Positions 52,167 to 62,405 are shown, counted from the stretch's first letter. The stretch: DNA of 64,000 nucleotides from Breznakibacter sp047600785 (GCA_047600785.1 JASGKH010000001.1:868001-932000); one strand, 5' to 3'. Made by a program: numbers and translations. Notes: generated from the letters alone by a model not told the origin.

Positions 52167-53489
52167 ATGAGGAGAATATTAAATGTTTTCATTTTGTTTG
52201 TGGCGGCGGCATATACGCTCCATGCCCAGAAAACCCTGAAGTTTGATTTTGGCCAAGGGAAGGTCAAAAAGGGATATATCGGGGTCACTCCCGAAACGAT
52301 ATATACCCCTGGGCGGGGATATGGGTTTGATTACGGAACCTGTCCGGCGTCGGAAGCCGTTAGGTGCAAAGGTGCCCTGACAGGCGACTATTGTACATCA
52401 ACACATCCATTCTACTTTTCGGTGGACTTGCCCGAAGGAAATTACGACGTGACCGTCACCCTGGGGCAAAGGAACGGGTCTTCGCTTACCACGGTCAAAG
52501 CAGAATCGCGACGGTTGATGCTTGAAAAAGTTAGGACTCCCAAGGGCAAAATGGTCACACGTACGTTTACCGTCAATGTCCGTACGCCACGCATCAACGA
52601 CTCCGTATCGATACGTATTAAGCCACGTGAAAAAGCGTACCTGAATTGGGACAAAAAGCTCACCATCGAGTTTTGTGATTCGTTGCCCGGTATCGCTGCC
52701 ATGGAAATTGTCCCGAACCAAGCTGCCGTTACCGTTTTTTTGGCAGGTAACTCCACCGTGGTCGATCAGGATAAGGAGCCTTGGGCCGCTTGGGGGCAAA
52801 TGATCACACGCTTTTTTGAGCCTGGAAGGGTGGTTGTGGCCAATTATGCCGAATCGGGCGAATCGCTAAGCTCGTTTGTGTCGTCCAAACGATTGGATAA
52901 AATCATGAGCGTGGTTAAGCCCGGCGATTATCTGTTTATTGAATTCGGCCACAACGACCAGAAACAAAAAGGAGAAGGGATCGGGCCGTGGGAGTCGTAC
53001 AGCAACTATTTGCGAAACTTTGTGCTTGAGGCCCGGAACCTTGGAGTGATCCCGGTGATAGTGACATCAATGCACCGGCGCAATTTTGATGCGGAAGGAA
53101 AAGTGGTGAATACGCTGGGCGATTACCCGGCGGCGGCACGTAAAGTGGCCGGGGAACTAAAAGTGCCCCTCATTGACCTGAACCAGATGAGCCAAACGCT
53201 TTATGAAGCATGGGGCCCAGAAAAGTCCGTTAAAGGATTTGTGCACTATCCTGCCGGAACCTGGCCCGGGCAGACCGAAAAGTTGGAAGACAATACCCAT
53301 TTCAGTCCTTACGGGGCATATCAAATTGCACAATGCATCGTGAAAGGGATACGTGACCTGAATCTTGATCTGGCCCAATTTATCATATCGGGGTTACCTC
53401 CGTTCGATCCGGCACATCCCCAAGATCCTGACAGCTGGGATTTGCCGCTTAGTCCGATGGCGGCCAATGAAAAGCCCGATGGGAATTGA
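52167..53489 (+). CDS. Rhamnogalacturonan acetylesterase, CE12-like SGNH enzyme
   Basis: A 440-residue exported esterase that deacetylates rhamnogalacturonan so lyases and hydrolases can act. Leader MRRILNVFILFVAAAYTLHAQ. Residues ~20-175 are a malectin/galactose-binding-like beta domain (KFDFGQGKVKKGY). The esterase domain has Ser196 in LAGNSTVVDQ, YAESGESLSSF, FIEFGHNDQK, and Asp375/His378 in DNTHFSPYGA. The gene follows the GH28 by 12 bp, so PL11, GH105, GH28 and CE12 look like one operon for backbone attack. Confidence 0.9.
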   Translation: MRRILNVFILFVAAAYTLHAQKTLKFDFGQGKVKKGYIGVTPETIYTPGRGYGFDYGTCPASEAVRCKGALTGDYCTSTHPFYFSVDLPEGNYDVTVTLGQRNGSSLTTVKAESRRLMLEKVRTPKGKMVTRTFTVNVRTPRINDSVSIRIKPREKAYLNWDKKLTIEFCDSLPGIAAMEIVPNQAAVTVFLAGNSTVVDQDKEPWAAWGQMITRFFEPGRVVVANYAESGESLSSFVSSKRLDKIMSVVKPGDYLFIEFGHNDQKQKGEGIGPWESYSNYLRNFVLEARNLGVIPVIVTSMHRRNFDAEGKVVNTLGDYPAAARKVAGELKVPLIDLNQMSQTLYEAWGPEKSVKGFVHYPAGTWPGQTEKLEDNTHFSPYGAYQIAQCIVKGIRDLNLDLAQFIISGLPPFDPAHPQDPDSWDLPLSPMAANEKPDGN

Positions 53490-53718
53490 TAAATCTTATC
53501 TGGAGTTGCCTTTTCTGTCGTGTTGTGTCAAAAAATGCAGGCCTTAAATCAATTTATACATTGGCGAAAGTGTTAAGAAGTGTTTGTTTGTATTGTTTTT
53601 CGTTGCTAATCGCGAATGAAAAAGCAGCCGGCTTTGATGGAGGGAAGGTCAGATTCCTCCGGAGCGGATCTTTTTTGAGCACATATTAACCATTTTTTAT
53701 CGCTTTAATTAAATACCA
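53490..53718. other. Gap before the type IX-sorted lyase gene, no feature recognised
   Basis: This 229-bp AT-rich stretch carries no credible coding frame, and I see no good terminator hairpin or full promoter. TTTG copies occur near 53583 but without a matching TAnnTTTG at proper spacing. Confidence 0.4.
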
Positions 53719-56700
53719 ATGTCTATGAAAAAATTTACAAATGTGGCTTTGTCCGTATTTCTGCTGATAGCGGCATTACCGGATGTAAAAGGCCAGCAAC
53801 TAGCCTTCCCCGGGGCCGAAGGATTTGGAAAATATGCCGTGGGAGGACGTTACGGATCGGTTTACCGGGTTACGAACCTTAACGATTCGGGAACAGGATC
53901 GTTGCGCGATGCGGTTAGTCAATCGAATCGCATTGTGGTTTTCGATGTGGCAGGTGTCATCAAGATCAACTCTGTGTTGGTTTTTTCTGCCAATCTCTAC
54001 ATCGCGGGACAAACGGCTCCCGGTGAGGGAATTACCGTGTACGGCAACCGTGTGTCATTTTCGGGAGCCAACAATACCATTTGCCGTTACATGAAATTCC
54101 GTATGGGCTCTGTTTACGGCGATAGCGGCAAGGATGCGTGCGGCATTTCAAATGGGAAGGATATAATTTTCGATCATGTGTCGGTATCGTGGGGTCGCGA
54201 CGAGACTTTTTCTGTCAGTTGGGACAGTAAAGGGACGGAACCTTCCAATATCACGATCCAAAACTCCATTATTGCCCAGGGCCTTATGAGCCATTCGGCC
54301 GGAGGATTGATACAAACTAACGGCGGGGTTACGCTTTACCGTAACCTATATGTCGATAACGATACCCGTAACAACAAAATAAAAGGGGTGAACCAGTATG
54401 TCAACAACATTGTCTACAACTGGAAGAGTGCGGCCTATATCATGGGAGGCGATTCCGAAGGAACTTCGTATGCCAACTGCGAAGGGAATCTTTTCATTAA
54501 AGGGCCGGCTAACGGCGACACCCCCTTGAGCGGCGCCAACAGCAACTTTAATATATATGCTCAGGACAACTGGTACGATAACAATAAAAACGGAACATTA
54601 GACCCCTATCTGGTACCTTACAGCGAGTATAGCGGGGGGCCAACCTTTGTTGGGCAATCGTACAATTATCCAACCCTGCCGACTGTTCCGGCAACCGCAT
54701 TGACGGAAGCTTTGTTGCCTACCGTGGGAGCCTCGTTGCCTTGTCGCGATTATGTGGATTATTATGTGGTAAACGAAGTGGAAAGTTTTGGGGTATCAGG
54801 CTTTATTATTACCAGTGAGGATGAATTGCCCTTTGGCATTCCGTTGAGTTGGTCGTTATGGTCGGGCGTGAAACGGACCGATACCGACGGCGATGGCATG
54901 CCCGACGAATGGGAGGATGCCAATGGGTTGGACAAAAATTCGGCAACCGATGCCATGCAAATTGCGGCTAATGGTTATGCCAATATCGAAAACTATATCA
55001 ACGGCATCGATGCGTCTTTTACCCAGGACTATTTACGCACCCCACTCAATTTTAGGTTGGCCGAGGCAACGCCCAACAGCGTTACTTTGGCCTGGTACGA
55101 TTATACCGAAAAAGAAGATGGTTACCTCATTGAACGTCTGGTTGACGGTGTGTACGCCGAAATCGGCCGTGTAGGCGTCAATGTTTCTTCCTTTAAAGTC
55201 GAAGGGCTTCAGCCCGAAGAGCAAGGGTCATACCGGGTGAAAGCATATAGCGCTTCGTTGCAATCGGATTATTCGAATGTTCTTGTATGTAAGTCCAAAC
55301 CCATTCCTGTCGATGTGATAGACCCTGCCACCTATGTTCCCGATGTCGTTTGGTCAGGGGCCGTGAATGGCAACTGGGATTTGTTTTCCGAAAATTGGTT
55401 GAACCCCAATGTGGTCGCCTTTGCCGATGACGATAAAGTCATGTTTGGAAATCAGGCTTCATCCCAAATTATTAACATCGCCGAAACGGTGTCTCCATTG
55501 GTCACTTTTGTGATGGCAGACAACGATTACACTTTTTCCGGTACAGGGGCCATTGCAGGAACTGGTTCGGTAAACAAAACAGGCAACGGGAAATTGTTGT
55601 TGCTGACCGACAATGTTTATACCGGTGCCACGGTGGTTCATTCCGGAACGCTTGAGGTCAATAAACTGGCCAATGGCGGTGCCGCAAGTTCTGTTGGGGC
55701 ATCGCAAAACTACGATTTCAACTGGGTATGGAAAGGTGGAAAAATCAGCTATACAGGAAGCTCGGTGTCTACCGACCGCAATGTGGCATTGGAAGAGACC
55801 TCGGAATTTGCGGTGGTTAACAGTGCGTCTGTCGTCTCTTTTACGGGACATATCGGAGGAGAGGGAGGTTTGATTAAGAATGGCCCCGGCAAGTTGGTGT
55901 TGCCCACACAAAACCCGTTTGCAGGCCCGTTGACCGTGAGCGAAGGTATTGTGGATGTGAGTGTGAGCGGTGAGAATGGTTCTGTCGCAGTGTCCGGCTT
56001 TGGAACTTCGGGCAAGGTAAACCTTAATGGAGGTACATTGAAAACATCCAATGGATCCACATCCAATTATGAAACATACACGTTTGATATCTATGTGGAA
56101 GACGGTACTACCAGTGGTTTTGAACCTTACCGAAACTGCTACATCAAAAGTAAGGTAAGCGGAAGTGGCAATTTGAATTTCAATATTTATTATGTGCGTG
56201 AATACCTGCAGGGCGACTGGTCGCAGTTTAGTGGTACGCTGTATGCCAATGGATTGGGTACGACTTCCGATGGTAACCAGTTGCTTATCAACAATACCAA
56301 TGGTATCCCCAACGGACGGATAGTGACTAGCGGCACGACCAAAATCGTAAGTTGGGTCAATGCCAAAACCCTTTATCTGGGAGGTCTTTCGGGACCATCG
56401 GGCACTTATTTGGCCGGTGGCGACAAGCAAAACAATTCAGCTACCTGTACATGGATTGTAGGTGGTGCCGGAACCGACGAAACTTTTAACGGCATCATCA
56501 ACAACGAGTGTTCAAACAAAAATTATGGTGGGACCACCACCATTGTTAAAGAAGGGGCGGGGGTTTGGCGTTTGGCCGGAAACAATATCTACAAAGGTAC
56601 GACTACCGTGACCGGTGGCACTTTGATTGTGAACGGCACGCATACAGGCACTGGTGCGGTTACCGTGCGGGATGAAGCTGTTTTGGGCGGCAAAGGGACC

Positions 56701-57315
56701 ATGCCCGGTGCTGTCACCATGCAGTCGGGCTCGACCCTGCAGCCCGGTGATTTCGGCATTGGTACGTTCAAGGTGGCATCTGTTACTTTCCAGAGCGGTA
56801 GCACGCTGGAGATGGACATCAATAAAACGCTAAATACGTTTGACAAGCTAGCCGTGACCAATGCTGCGGTTTTAGGGGGTACACTAAAAGTCAATGTAAC
56901 AGGGACTCTGGTTGCAGGCAACTCGTTTGCCATTATTACGGCCGGAAATTTTAGCGGCTCGTTTGCGGCCATCGAACCTGCAATTCCCGGTGAAGGACTG
57001 GCCTGGAGCTTTACGGACGGTGTGTTGAATGTCATTGGGGCCACTACCCCTGTGACGGATAAGTTGGGAGAGGCAGTGATTCGCGTTGGGCCCAATCCGG
57101 TAAAAACGCAGTTAACGATGTGGGTGCCCCAGATGTATAAGAACTTGGATTTAAAAGTAAGCGATTTGACGGGACGTCATGTCATCGTTCAAACAAGTAC
57201 CAATACCGGTAGCGGGATCGATATCGATTTTACGACATTGCCCAAAGGCATCTATTTGGTGTCGGTGGTGGGCGATGGGATCCAGTTGCCGATTCAGAAA
57301 GCAGTGAAAGAATAA
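53719..57315 (+). CDS. Multidomain pectate lyase-like protein with autotransporter-type repeats and T9SS sorting domain
   Basis: A 1198-residue cell-surface or secreted protein. After a signal peptide, residues ~30-360 form a PL1-like beta-helix (AFPGAEGFGKYAVGGR, NLNDSGTGSLRDAV, DHVSVSWGRDETFS). A calcium loop DTDGDGMPDEWE begins at Asp388, and a fibronectin type III domain spans about 440-525. Residues ~545-1090 are glycine/threonine-rich repeats of the autotransporter-associated beta-strand kind (GSVNKTGNGKLLLLTDNVYTG and similar, each a stretch of ladder). The last ~80 residues (PNPVKTQL from Pro1125, LTGRHVIV, PKGIYLVSV) match a type A T9SS C-terminal sorting domain. ATGs at 53719 and 53725 are both possible. 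It probably makes the first cuts in homogalacturonan outside the cell. Confidence 0.87.
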   Translation: MSMKKFTNVALSVFLLIAALPDVKGQQLAFPGAEGFGKYAVGGRYGSVYRVTNLNDSGTGSLRDAVSQSNRIVVFDVAGVIKINSVLVFSANLYIAGQTAPGEGITVYGNRVSFSGANNTICRYMKFRMGSVYGDSGKDACGISNGKDIIFDHVSVSWGRDETFSVSWDSKGTEPSNITIQNSIIAQGLMSHSAGGLIQTNGGVTLYRNLYVDNDTRNNKIKGVNQYVNNIVYNWKSAAYIMGGDSEGTSYANCEGNLFIKGPANGDTPLSGANSNFNIYAQDNWYDNNKNGTLDPYLVPYSEYSGGPTFVGQSYNYPTLPTVPATALTEALLPTVGASLPCRDYVDYYVVNEVESFGVSGFIITSEDELPFGIPLSWSLWSGVKRTDTDGDGMPDEWEDANGLDKNSATDAMQIAANGYANIENYINGIDASFTQDYLRTPLNFRLAEATPNSVTLAWYDYTEKEDGYLIERLVDGVYAEIGRVGVNVSSFKVEGLQPEEQGSYRVKAYSASLQSDYSNVLVCKSKPIPVDVIDPATYVPDVVWSGAVNGNWDLFSENWLNPNVVAFADDDKVMFGNQASSQIINIAETVSPLVTFVMADNDYTFSGTGAIAGTGSVNKTGNGKLLLLTDNVYTGATVVHSGTLEVNKLANGGAASSVGASQNYDFNWVWKGGKISYTGSSVSTDRNVALEETSEFAVVNSASVVSFTGHIGGEGGLIKNGPGKLVLPTQNPFAGPLTVSEGIVDVSVSGENGSVAVSGFGTSGKVNLNGGTLKTSNGSTSNYETYTFDIYVEDGTTSGFEPYRNCYIKSKVSGSGNLNFNIYYVREYLQGDWSQFSGTLYANGLGTTSDGNQLLINNTNGIPNGRIVTSGTTKIVSWVNAKTLYLGGLSGPSGTYLAGGDKQNNSATCTWIVGGAGTDETFNGIINNECSNKNYGGTTTIVKEGAGVWRLAGNNIYKGTTTVTGGTLIVNGTHTGTGAVTVRDEAVLGGKGTMPGAVTMQSGSTLQPGDFGIGTFKVASVTFQSGSTLEMDINKTLNTFDKLAVTNAAVLGGTLKVNVTGTLVAGNSFAIITAGNFSGSFAAIEPAIPGEGLAWSFTDGVLNVIGATTPVTDKLGEAVIRVGPNPVKTQLTMWVPQMYKNLDLKVSDLTGRHVIVQTSTNTGSGIDIDFTTLPKGIYLVSVVGDGIQLPIQKAVKE

Positions 57316-57370
57316 TTGGGTGCAACATGAAGAAAGTAACCAAAGTAGGGGGTAATACAAGACAAAAATG

Positions 57371-57403
57371 TTTGGTACGGGCTTTGGTGCTTTCTTATTT
57401 TTG
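57371..57403 (+). promoter_or_regulatory. Predicted promoter of the GH42 gene
   Basis: TTTG (57371-57374) and TATTTTTG (57396-57403) match the Bacteroidetes -33 and -7 elements with 21-bp spacing. Transcription would start near 57410, about 20 bp before the ATG, so GH42 has its own promoter inside the block. Confidence 0.7.
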
Positions 57404-57430
57404 CGGTACAAAACCAAAATAATGTAAATC

Positions 57431-59500
57431 ATGAAACGATTGCTGTTATTCGGTGTGATTGCAATGCTTTGTTTGGCTGCAAATGCACAAAGAGTATTTT
57501 TCGGGAACAACCATCTCCACTCGGTAGGTGTGTATTACTACCCTGAACACTGGGACGAAAAGGAATGGGACCGTGACCTGAAAAAAATTGCCGACATGGG
57601 CTTCGAGTTTACCCATTTTGCAGAGTTTGCGTGGGCCCAGCTCGAACCCGAAGAAGGGAGGTACGACTTTGCCTGGCTCGACCGTGCCGTGGCAATTGCG
57701 GCCAAATATAAGCTGGGCGTGATCATGTGTACCTCTACGGCCACGCCACCGGTATGGTTGGTGCGCAAGTACCCCGAAGTGCTCAGCACAAACGAAGACG
57801 GAACCACTTACGATCACGGCTCGCGCCAGCACGCCACGTTTTCGAGCAATTTCTACCGTCAGTATTCGCTTAAAATGGTGGAGGCCCTGGCCAAACACTA
57901 TGGCAACGACCGGCGGATCATTGGATGGCAAATAGACAACGAGCCGCGCGTATTCGACGATTTCGGCAAAGACGCACATATCCGCTTCCGCCAATGGCTG
58001 CAGGCAAAATACAAAACCATCGGTGCACTCAACATAGCCTGGGGAAATGCCTTTTGGAGCGGAGACTATAGCAGTTTCGACCAAATAAATATCCCCAAGC
58101 GGAAGCAATGGGGCATGAACCTCCACCAGGTTCTCGACCACACGAGGTTTATGGCGTCGGAAACAGCTTCGTTTCTTGACGAACAGACAAGGACGATTCG
58201 TCGCAACGTGGAAAAAGACCAATGGATCACCTCCAATTATATCCCGTCTATCGATGCCGGGCAGATTGGCATGAGCCATGAGCTCGACTTTGTGACGTAT
58301 ACCAAGTATCTGGTAAGTGGCACCGCCATGGGAGTCGGCCGCAAAGGTTACCGTGTGGGAGATCCGCTAAGCATCGCGTTGTCCAATGACTTCTTTCGTC
58401 CTCTTTCGTCCATTTACGGGGTGATGGAGCTTCAGCCCGGGCAGGTGAACTGGGGCCGGATCAATCCCCAGCCATTGCCAGGGGCCGTCAGGCTTTGGCT
58501 ATGGCACCAGTTTGCAGGGGGAAGTGCCTTTGTGTGCACCTATCGTTTCCGTGCGCCCATTTATGGCTATGAGGCCCATCATTACGGTATCGTGGGTACC
58601 GACGGCATAACCCCTACAACGGGAGGCCTCGAATACCAGAAGTTTGCGGAAGAGATCAACGTGTTACGCAAGAATTTCGACCCCAAGGCAAAACAGCCGA
58701 CCGACTATTTGAAACGAAGGACCGGCCTCCTGTTCAACCACGAGAATATTTGGGGGATGGAGCAAAACAGACAAACCTCGGAATGGAACTCGTTTGCCCA
58801 TATCGAAAAATATTACAAGACGCTCAAATCGTTTGGAGCACCGGTCGATGTCATCCGCGATTCGGTCGACTATTCTGCCTATCCGGTTATCGTAGCCCCT
58901 GCTTACCAGCAAGTGGATAAACAGTGGGTGGATAAGCTGGTAAAATACGTACAAAACGGAGGCAATCTGGTCTTGAGCGTCCGCACGGGCAGCAAAGACC
59001 GGGAGGCGCATCTTTGGGCCGATAAATATGCGGCTCCCGTTTATCCGTTGATAGGTGCCGAAATCGAGTTCTATGATTTGCTGATGCCCCAGGTGCCTGA
59101 TACCGTGAAGATGGATGGAAAGCCTTATGCATGGACCAGTTGGGGTGATATACTGAAACCCTATGACGGAACCGAAGCCTGGGCGACGTTCCATGGTGAT
59201 TTTTATGCCGGAAAACCGGCCGTGATACACCGTAAATTGGGCAAAGGAACCGTAACATACGTCGGGGCCGACAGCCGTAACGGCTTGTTGGAACGTGATG
59301 TGCTGACAAAGTTATACGGCAAGTTGGGCATTGCGGTCGAAAATTACCCCGAAGGGGTATTGGTCGAGTATCGTAACGGATTCGGCGTGGCGGTCAATTA
59401 CGGTGACAAGCCTTACGAAATGTCGCTTCCTGCAAAAGCACAGGTGTTGGTGGGCAACAAAACCATTGTCACCGCTGGTGTGCTGGTGTGGAAACAATGA
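57431..59500 (+). CDS. GH42 beta-galactosidase, exported
   Basis: A 689-residue enzyme with leader MKRLLLFGVIAMLCLAANAQ. VYYYPEHWDEKEWDRDL opens the TIM barrel; the acid/base is Glu171 in WQIDNEPR and the nucleophile Glu333 in VMELQPGQVNW. Residues ~400-620 form the trimerisation-type alpha/beta domain (YPVIVAPAYQ) and the end is a beta domain. GH42 enzymes act on short beta-galactosides, including galactooligosaccharides from pectic galactan. Own promoter upstream and a very stable hairpin just after the stop make it a monocistronic unit. Its export signal is less usual, since many GH42 enzymes are cytoplasmic. Confidence 0.92.
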   Translation: MKRLLLFGVIAMLCLAANAQRVFFGNNHLHSVGVYYYPEHWDEKEWDRDLKKIADMGFEFTHFAEFAWAQLEPEEGRYDFAWLDRAVAIAAKYKLGVIMCTSTATPPVWLVRKYPEVLSTNEDGTTYDHGSRQHATFSSNFYRQYSLKMVEALAKHYGNDRRIIGWQIDNEPRVFDDFGKDAHIRFRQWLQAKYKTIGALNIAWGNAFWSGDYSSFDQINIPKRKQWGMNLHQVLDHTRFMASETASFLDEQTRTIRRNVEKDQWITSNYIPSIDAGQIGMSHELDFVTYTKYLVSGTAMGVGRKGYRVGDPLSIALSNDFFRPLSSIYGVMELQPGQVNWGRINPQPLPGAVRLWLWHQFAGGSAFVCTYRFRAPIYGYEAHHYGIVGTDGITPTTGGLEYQKFAEEINVLRKNFDPKAKQPTDYLKRRTGLLFNHENIWGMEQNRQTSEWNSFAHIEKYYKTLKSFGAPVDVIRDSVDYSAYPVIVAPAYQQVDKQWVDKLVKYVQNGGNLVLSVRTGSKDREAHLWADKYAAPVYPLIGAEIEFYDLLMPQVPDTVKMDGKPYAWTSWGDILKPYDGTEAWATFHGDFYAGKPAVIHRKLGKGTVTYVGADSRNGLLERDVLTKLYGKLGIAVENYPEGVLVEYRNGFGVAVNYGDKPYEMSLPAKAQVLVGNKTIVTAGVLVWKQ

Positions 59501-59508
59501 TATTATCC

Positions 59509-59544
59509 GGCCGGTGGAGAGGTTATGTGGCCTCTCCACCGGCC
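59509..59544 (+). terminator. Terminator hairpin after the GH42 gene
   Basis: GGCCGGTGGAGAGG (59509-59522) and CCTCTCCACCGGCC (59531-59544) form a perfect 14-bp stem with loop TTATGTGG. TTGAATAAAA follows, so the U-tract is poor but the stem is very strong. Confidence 0.7.
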
Positions 59545-59650
59545 TTGAATAAAAGCTGACGGAGCGATGGTCGTGATGGACGTATGAGCTGAAAACCAAT
59601 GACTGTCGGCTTCTTGATTTGAACATTAATTGTTATAGCTATTTCTCATT

Positions 59651-61084
59651 ATGACAAACCACTTCTTATTTCGACGACTGTTGACAATTGTTTTTTTAAC
59701 CGTGGCTTTTGCGGGATATGCGCAAGCATGGTTGAAGGAAGTGGGTGCAAAAAAGTTTCCGTCTTCGGACAAAATTTATAAAGTAAACGACTATAAAGCC
59801 TACAAAAACAGTTTTGTGGCATCTACCCCGGCCATTCAAAAAGCCATTGACGAGTGCGCACGGAACGGAGGAGGGAAAGTTGTTTTCGAGCCGGGTGTGT
59901 ACCATACTGGTGCATTGTTCCTGAAAAGCAACGTCAATTTAGAGATAGGGGAAGAGGTTGAGCTAAGGGCGCTTATTGGGTTGGAATATTATCCCGAGAT
60001 AAAGACCCGTGTGGCGGGCATCGAAATGATGTGGCCCTGTGGCATCATCAATATTCTCAATCAGGAAAACGTAGCCGTGACCGGCAAAGGGATCCTGCAT
60101 GCACAAGGAAAAATTCACTGGGAACGTTATTGGAACCTTCGCCATGCTTACGAACCCCAAGGGTTACGATGGGCATCGGATTACGACTGTAAACGGGTGC
60201 GCACCCTTGAGGTAGCCGATAGCAAACATGTGACCATTAGTGGAATCACCATTAAGCAATCGGGCTTCTGGACCGTTCATGTGATGTACTGTGCCAACGT
60301 CACCGTGGACGGGGTGACCGTACTCAACAACATCGATGGGAAAGGGCCAAGTACCGACGGCATCGATATCGACTCGTCAAGCTACGTAGAAGTAATGAAC
60401 TGCGATACCGATTGTAACGACGATAACTATTGCGTGAAGTCGGGCCGCGATGCCGATGGGTTACGCGTAGGGGTTCCCTCGGAATACATCTATTTTCACG
60501 ACAACATTGCCCGTGCGGGAGGCGGGATATTGGTGTTGGGGTCCGAAACATCGGGGTGGATCAGACACGTAAAGGCCGAGCGAATGAGAGGATATGGGTC
60601 GCACCACATCTTACATTTAAAATCGGCATTGACGCGTGGCGGCGGTATTGAGTTTATCGAGGTTGATAACTGTGTCGGCGAGGGTGTAAGGCAGGTGCTG
60701 AACGTTAGCTTAAACTGGAACCCCAATTATAGTTACATTATGTTGCCCCAGGGGGACATCGAAATACCCGAACATTGGAAAGTAATGTCCGAACTTGTTC
60801 CCAAAGACAAAGGTATTGCACGCTTTCGCCATGTGTCGCTCACCAATTGTAAGGCCATCGATGTGCCAAGAGCTGCACTGGACGTAACGGGTATGGAAGA
60901 ATCGTATATCGAGGACTTTAAGTTGGAGAACCTCGACATCACGGCCGCACGTGCCGGATCGCTGAAATTCATAAACCGCTGGGAGATGAAAAACATCACC
61001 ATCACCACCCCCGGCGGTGAACCATTGCAAATAGAGAATGCAAAGAGGTTGACGCAACAAAACGTGATGGTGCTGAAAAAATAA
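59651..61084 (+). CDS. GH28-family pectin hydrolase, exported
   Basis: A 477-residue beta-helix enzyme, second GH28 of the window. Leader LLTIVFLTVAFAGYAQA. Key acids are Asp236 in PSTDGIDIDSS and Asp257/Asp258 in CNDDNYCVKSG; GGGKVVFEPGVYHTG and LFLKSNVNLEIGE are the N-terminal turns. The usual catalytic-site His of classical polygalacturonases (GHG) reads ARAGGGILVLGSE here, a change seen in rhamnogalacturonan-directed and other exo-type GH28 members, so classical polygalacturonase activity is less likely. It differs clearly from the GH28 at 50766. A 194-bp gap with nothing recognised follows. Confidence 0.88.
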   Translation: MTNHFLFRRLLTIVFLTVAFAGYAQAWLKEVGAKKFPSSDKIYKVNDYKAYKNSFVASTPAIQKAIDECARNGGGKVVFEPGVYHTGALFLKSNVNLEIGEEVELRALIGLEYYPEIKTRVAGIEMMWPCGIINILNQENVAVTGKGILHAQGKIHWERYWNLRHAYEPQGLRWASDYDCKRVRTLEVADSKHVTISGITIKQSGFWTVHVMYCANVTVDGVTVLNNIDGKGPSTDGIDIDSSSYVEVMNCDTDCNDDNYCVKSGRDADGLRVGVPSEYIYFHDNIARAGGGILVLGSETSGWIRHVKAERMRGYGSHHILHLKSALTRGGGIEFIEVDNCVGEGVRQVLNVSLNWNPNYSYIMLPQGDIEIPEHWKVMSELVPKDKGIARFRHVSLTNCKAIDVPRAALDVTGMEESYIEDFKLENLDITAARAGSLKFINRWEMKNITITTPGGEPLQIENAKRLTQQNVMVLKK

Positions 61085-61277
61085 AAAGAAGCGGGATACC
61101 CAACGGGGTTGGTAAAGACGTTCGTGTGGCCCGAACAGAGCTTGGGCCACATGACGCGGTGTTTGGGAAGCTGGAAGCAGGTTCTGTGTAACGCGAACGG
61201 GATTTGGAACCCGAATATTTCCTCGCCGATAGTCAACATTTTCCTCCATACAGAAACATTTTTAATTCTATATTACC

Positions 61278-62405
61278 ATGACAGCAAAGCGTTTATTTAC
61301 AGCAATTTTGGCTGCCATTTTATTGGTGCCGTCGTTTGCGCAGGAACTGCCCAAACGCGAAGAGGTCCTTAAGGCCATGGTAACGGCCAACGACTACTTT
61401 ATGAAAAAATGGCCTGATGTGGGCAAGACCATCATCACCAACCGTGAACGTCCAAGCAATATTTGGACCCGCGGAGTGTATTACGAAGGCTTGATGGAAT
61501 TATACCGCATCTATCCCAAAAAAGAGTATTACGACTATACCTATTCGTGGGCCGAATTCCACAAATGGGGCATGCGTAACGGCAATACCACCCGTAATGC
61601 CGACGATCATTGTTGCGGGCAGGCCTACATCGAATTGTACAAGATGTCGCCCGATCCCGAAAAAATCCGACACATCAGAACGTCCATTGACATGATGGTA
61701 AATACGCCCCAAAACGATGATTGGTGGTGGATCGATGCCCTCCATATGGCCATGCCCATCTTTGCTGAACTGGGCAAGATGACCGGAGACAACCGTTACT
61801 ATGAGAAAATGTTCCAAATATACAACTACACCAAGACCAAGCATGGTTCCGTGGGATTGTTCAACCCCAAGGATGGCCTTTGGTGGCGCGATAGGGATTT
61901 TGTGCCCCCTTACAAAGAGCCCAACGGTGAGGATTGCTACTGGTCGCGCGGCAACGGATGGGTCATTTCGGCATTGGCCCGCATCATGACCATCATGCCC
62001 CAGGATGCGCCCCATTATAAAGAATACCTTACCATGTTTAAGACCATGGCCAAAGCATTGGTACCCATTCAGCGTACGGATGGTTTCTGGAATGCCAGTC
62101 TGCACGATCCCGGTAATTATGGGGGGAAAGAAGCTACCGGAACCGCATTGTTCGTCTATTCAATGGCGTGGGGTATCAACAACGGCGTACTTGACCGCAA
62201 GGTCTATCTTCCCGTGGTGTTGAAGGGATGGAAAGCTTTGGCCGCCGAGAGCATTCATGCCGATGGCTTTTTGGGATATGTGCAGGGCACGGGCAAAGAA
62301 CCCAAGGACGGCCAGCCTGTGACTTTCGAATCGGTGCCTGATTTTGAAGATTACGGTTTAGGTTGCTTTTTGCTGGCAGGTGCCGAAGTGTACCGTTTGC
62401 AGTAA
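61278..62405 (+). CDS. Unsaturated rhamnogalacturonyl hydrolase, GH105 (YteR-like), exported
   Basis: A 375-residue (alpha/alpha)6 hydrolase close in length to Bacillus YteR (373). Leader RLFTAILAAILLVPSFAQ. Conserved parts are WTRGVYYEGLMELYRI, RNADDHCCGQAY, WWWIDALHMAMP with the catalytic Asp153, YWSRGNGWVISALARIM and GTALFVYSMAWGIN. It cleaves unsaturated galacturonyl-rhamnose by hydrating the double bond. Two GH105 genes in one locus suggest different product lengths or compartments. The upstream gap shows no clear promoter, so it may be transcribed with the GH28 gene. Confidence 0.93.
   Translation: MTAKRLFTAILAAILLVPSFAQELPKREEVLKAMVTANDYFMKKWPDVGKTIITNRERPSNIWTRGVYYEGLMELYRIYPKKEYYDYTYSWAEFHKWGMRNGNTTRNADDHCCGQAYIELYKMSPDPEKIRHIRTSIDMMVNTPQNDDWWWIDALHMAMPIFAELGKMTGDNRYYEKMFQIYNYTKTKHGSVGLFNPKDGLWWRDRDFVPPYKEPNGEDCYWSRGNGWVISALARIMTIMPQDAPHYKEYLTMFKTMAKALVPIQRTDGFWNASLHDPGNYGGKEATGTALFVYSMAWGINNGVLDRKVYLPVVLKGWKALAAESIHADGFLGYVQGTGKEPKDGQPVTFESVPDFEDYGLGCFLLAGAEVYRLQ

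Noticed and set aside
55459..56430. 323-codon minus-strand open frame opposite the beta-repeat region of the lyase
   Set aside because: Repetitive Gly/Thr codons on the plus strand leave the reverse frame open; no support for a gene.
55350..57000. Type V autotransporter
   Set aside because: The beta-strand repeats are present, but the C-terminus is a T9SS sorting domain and no outer-membrane barrel follows.
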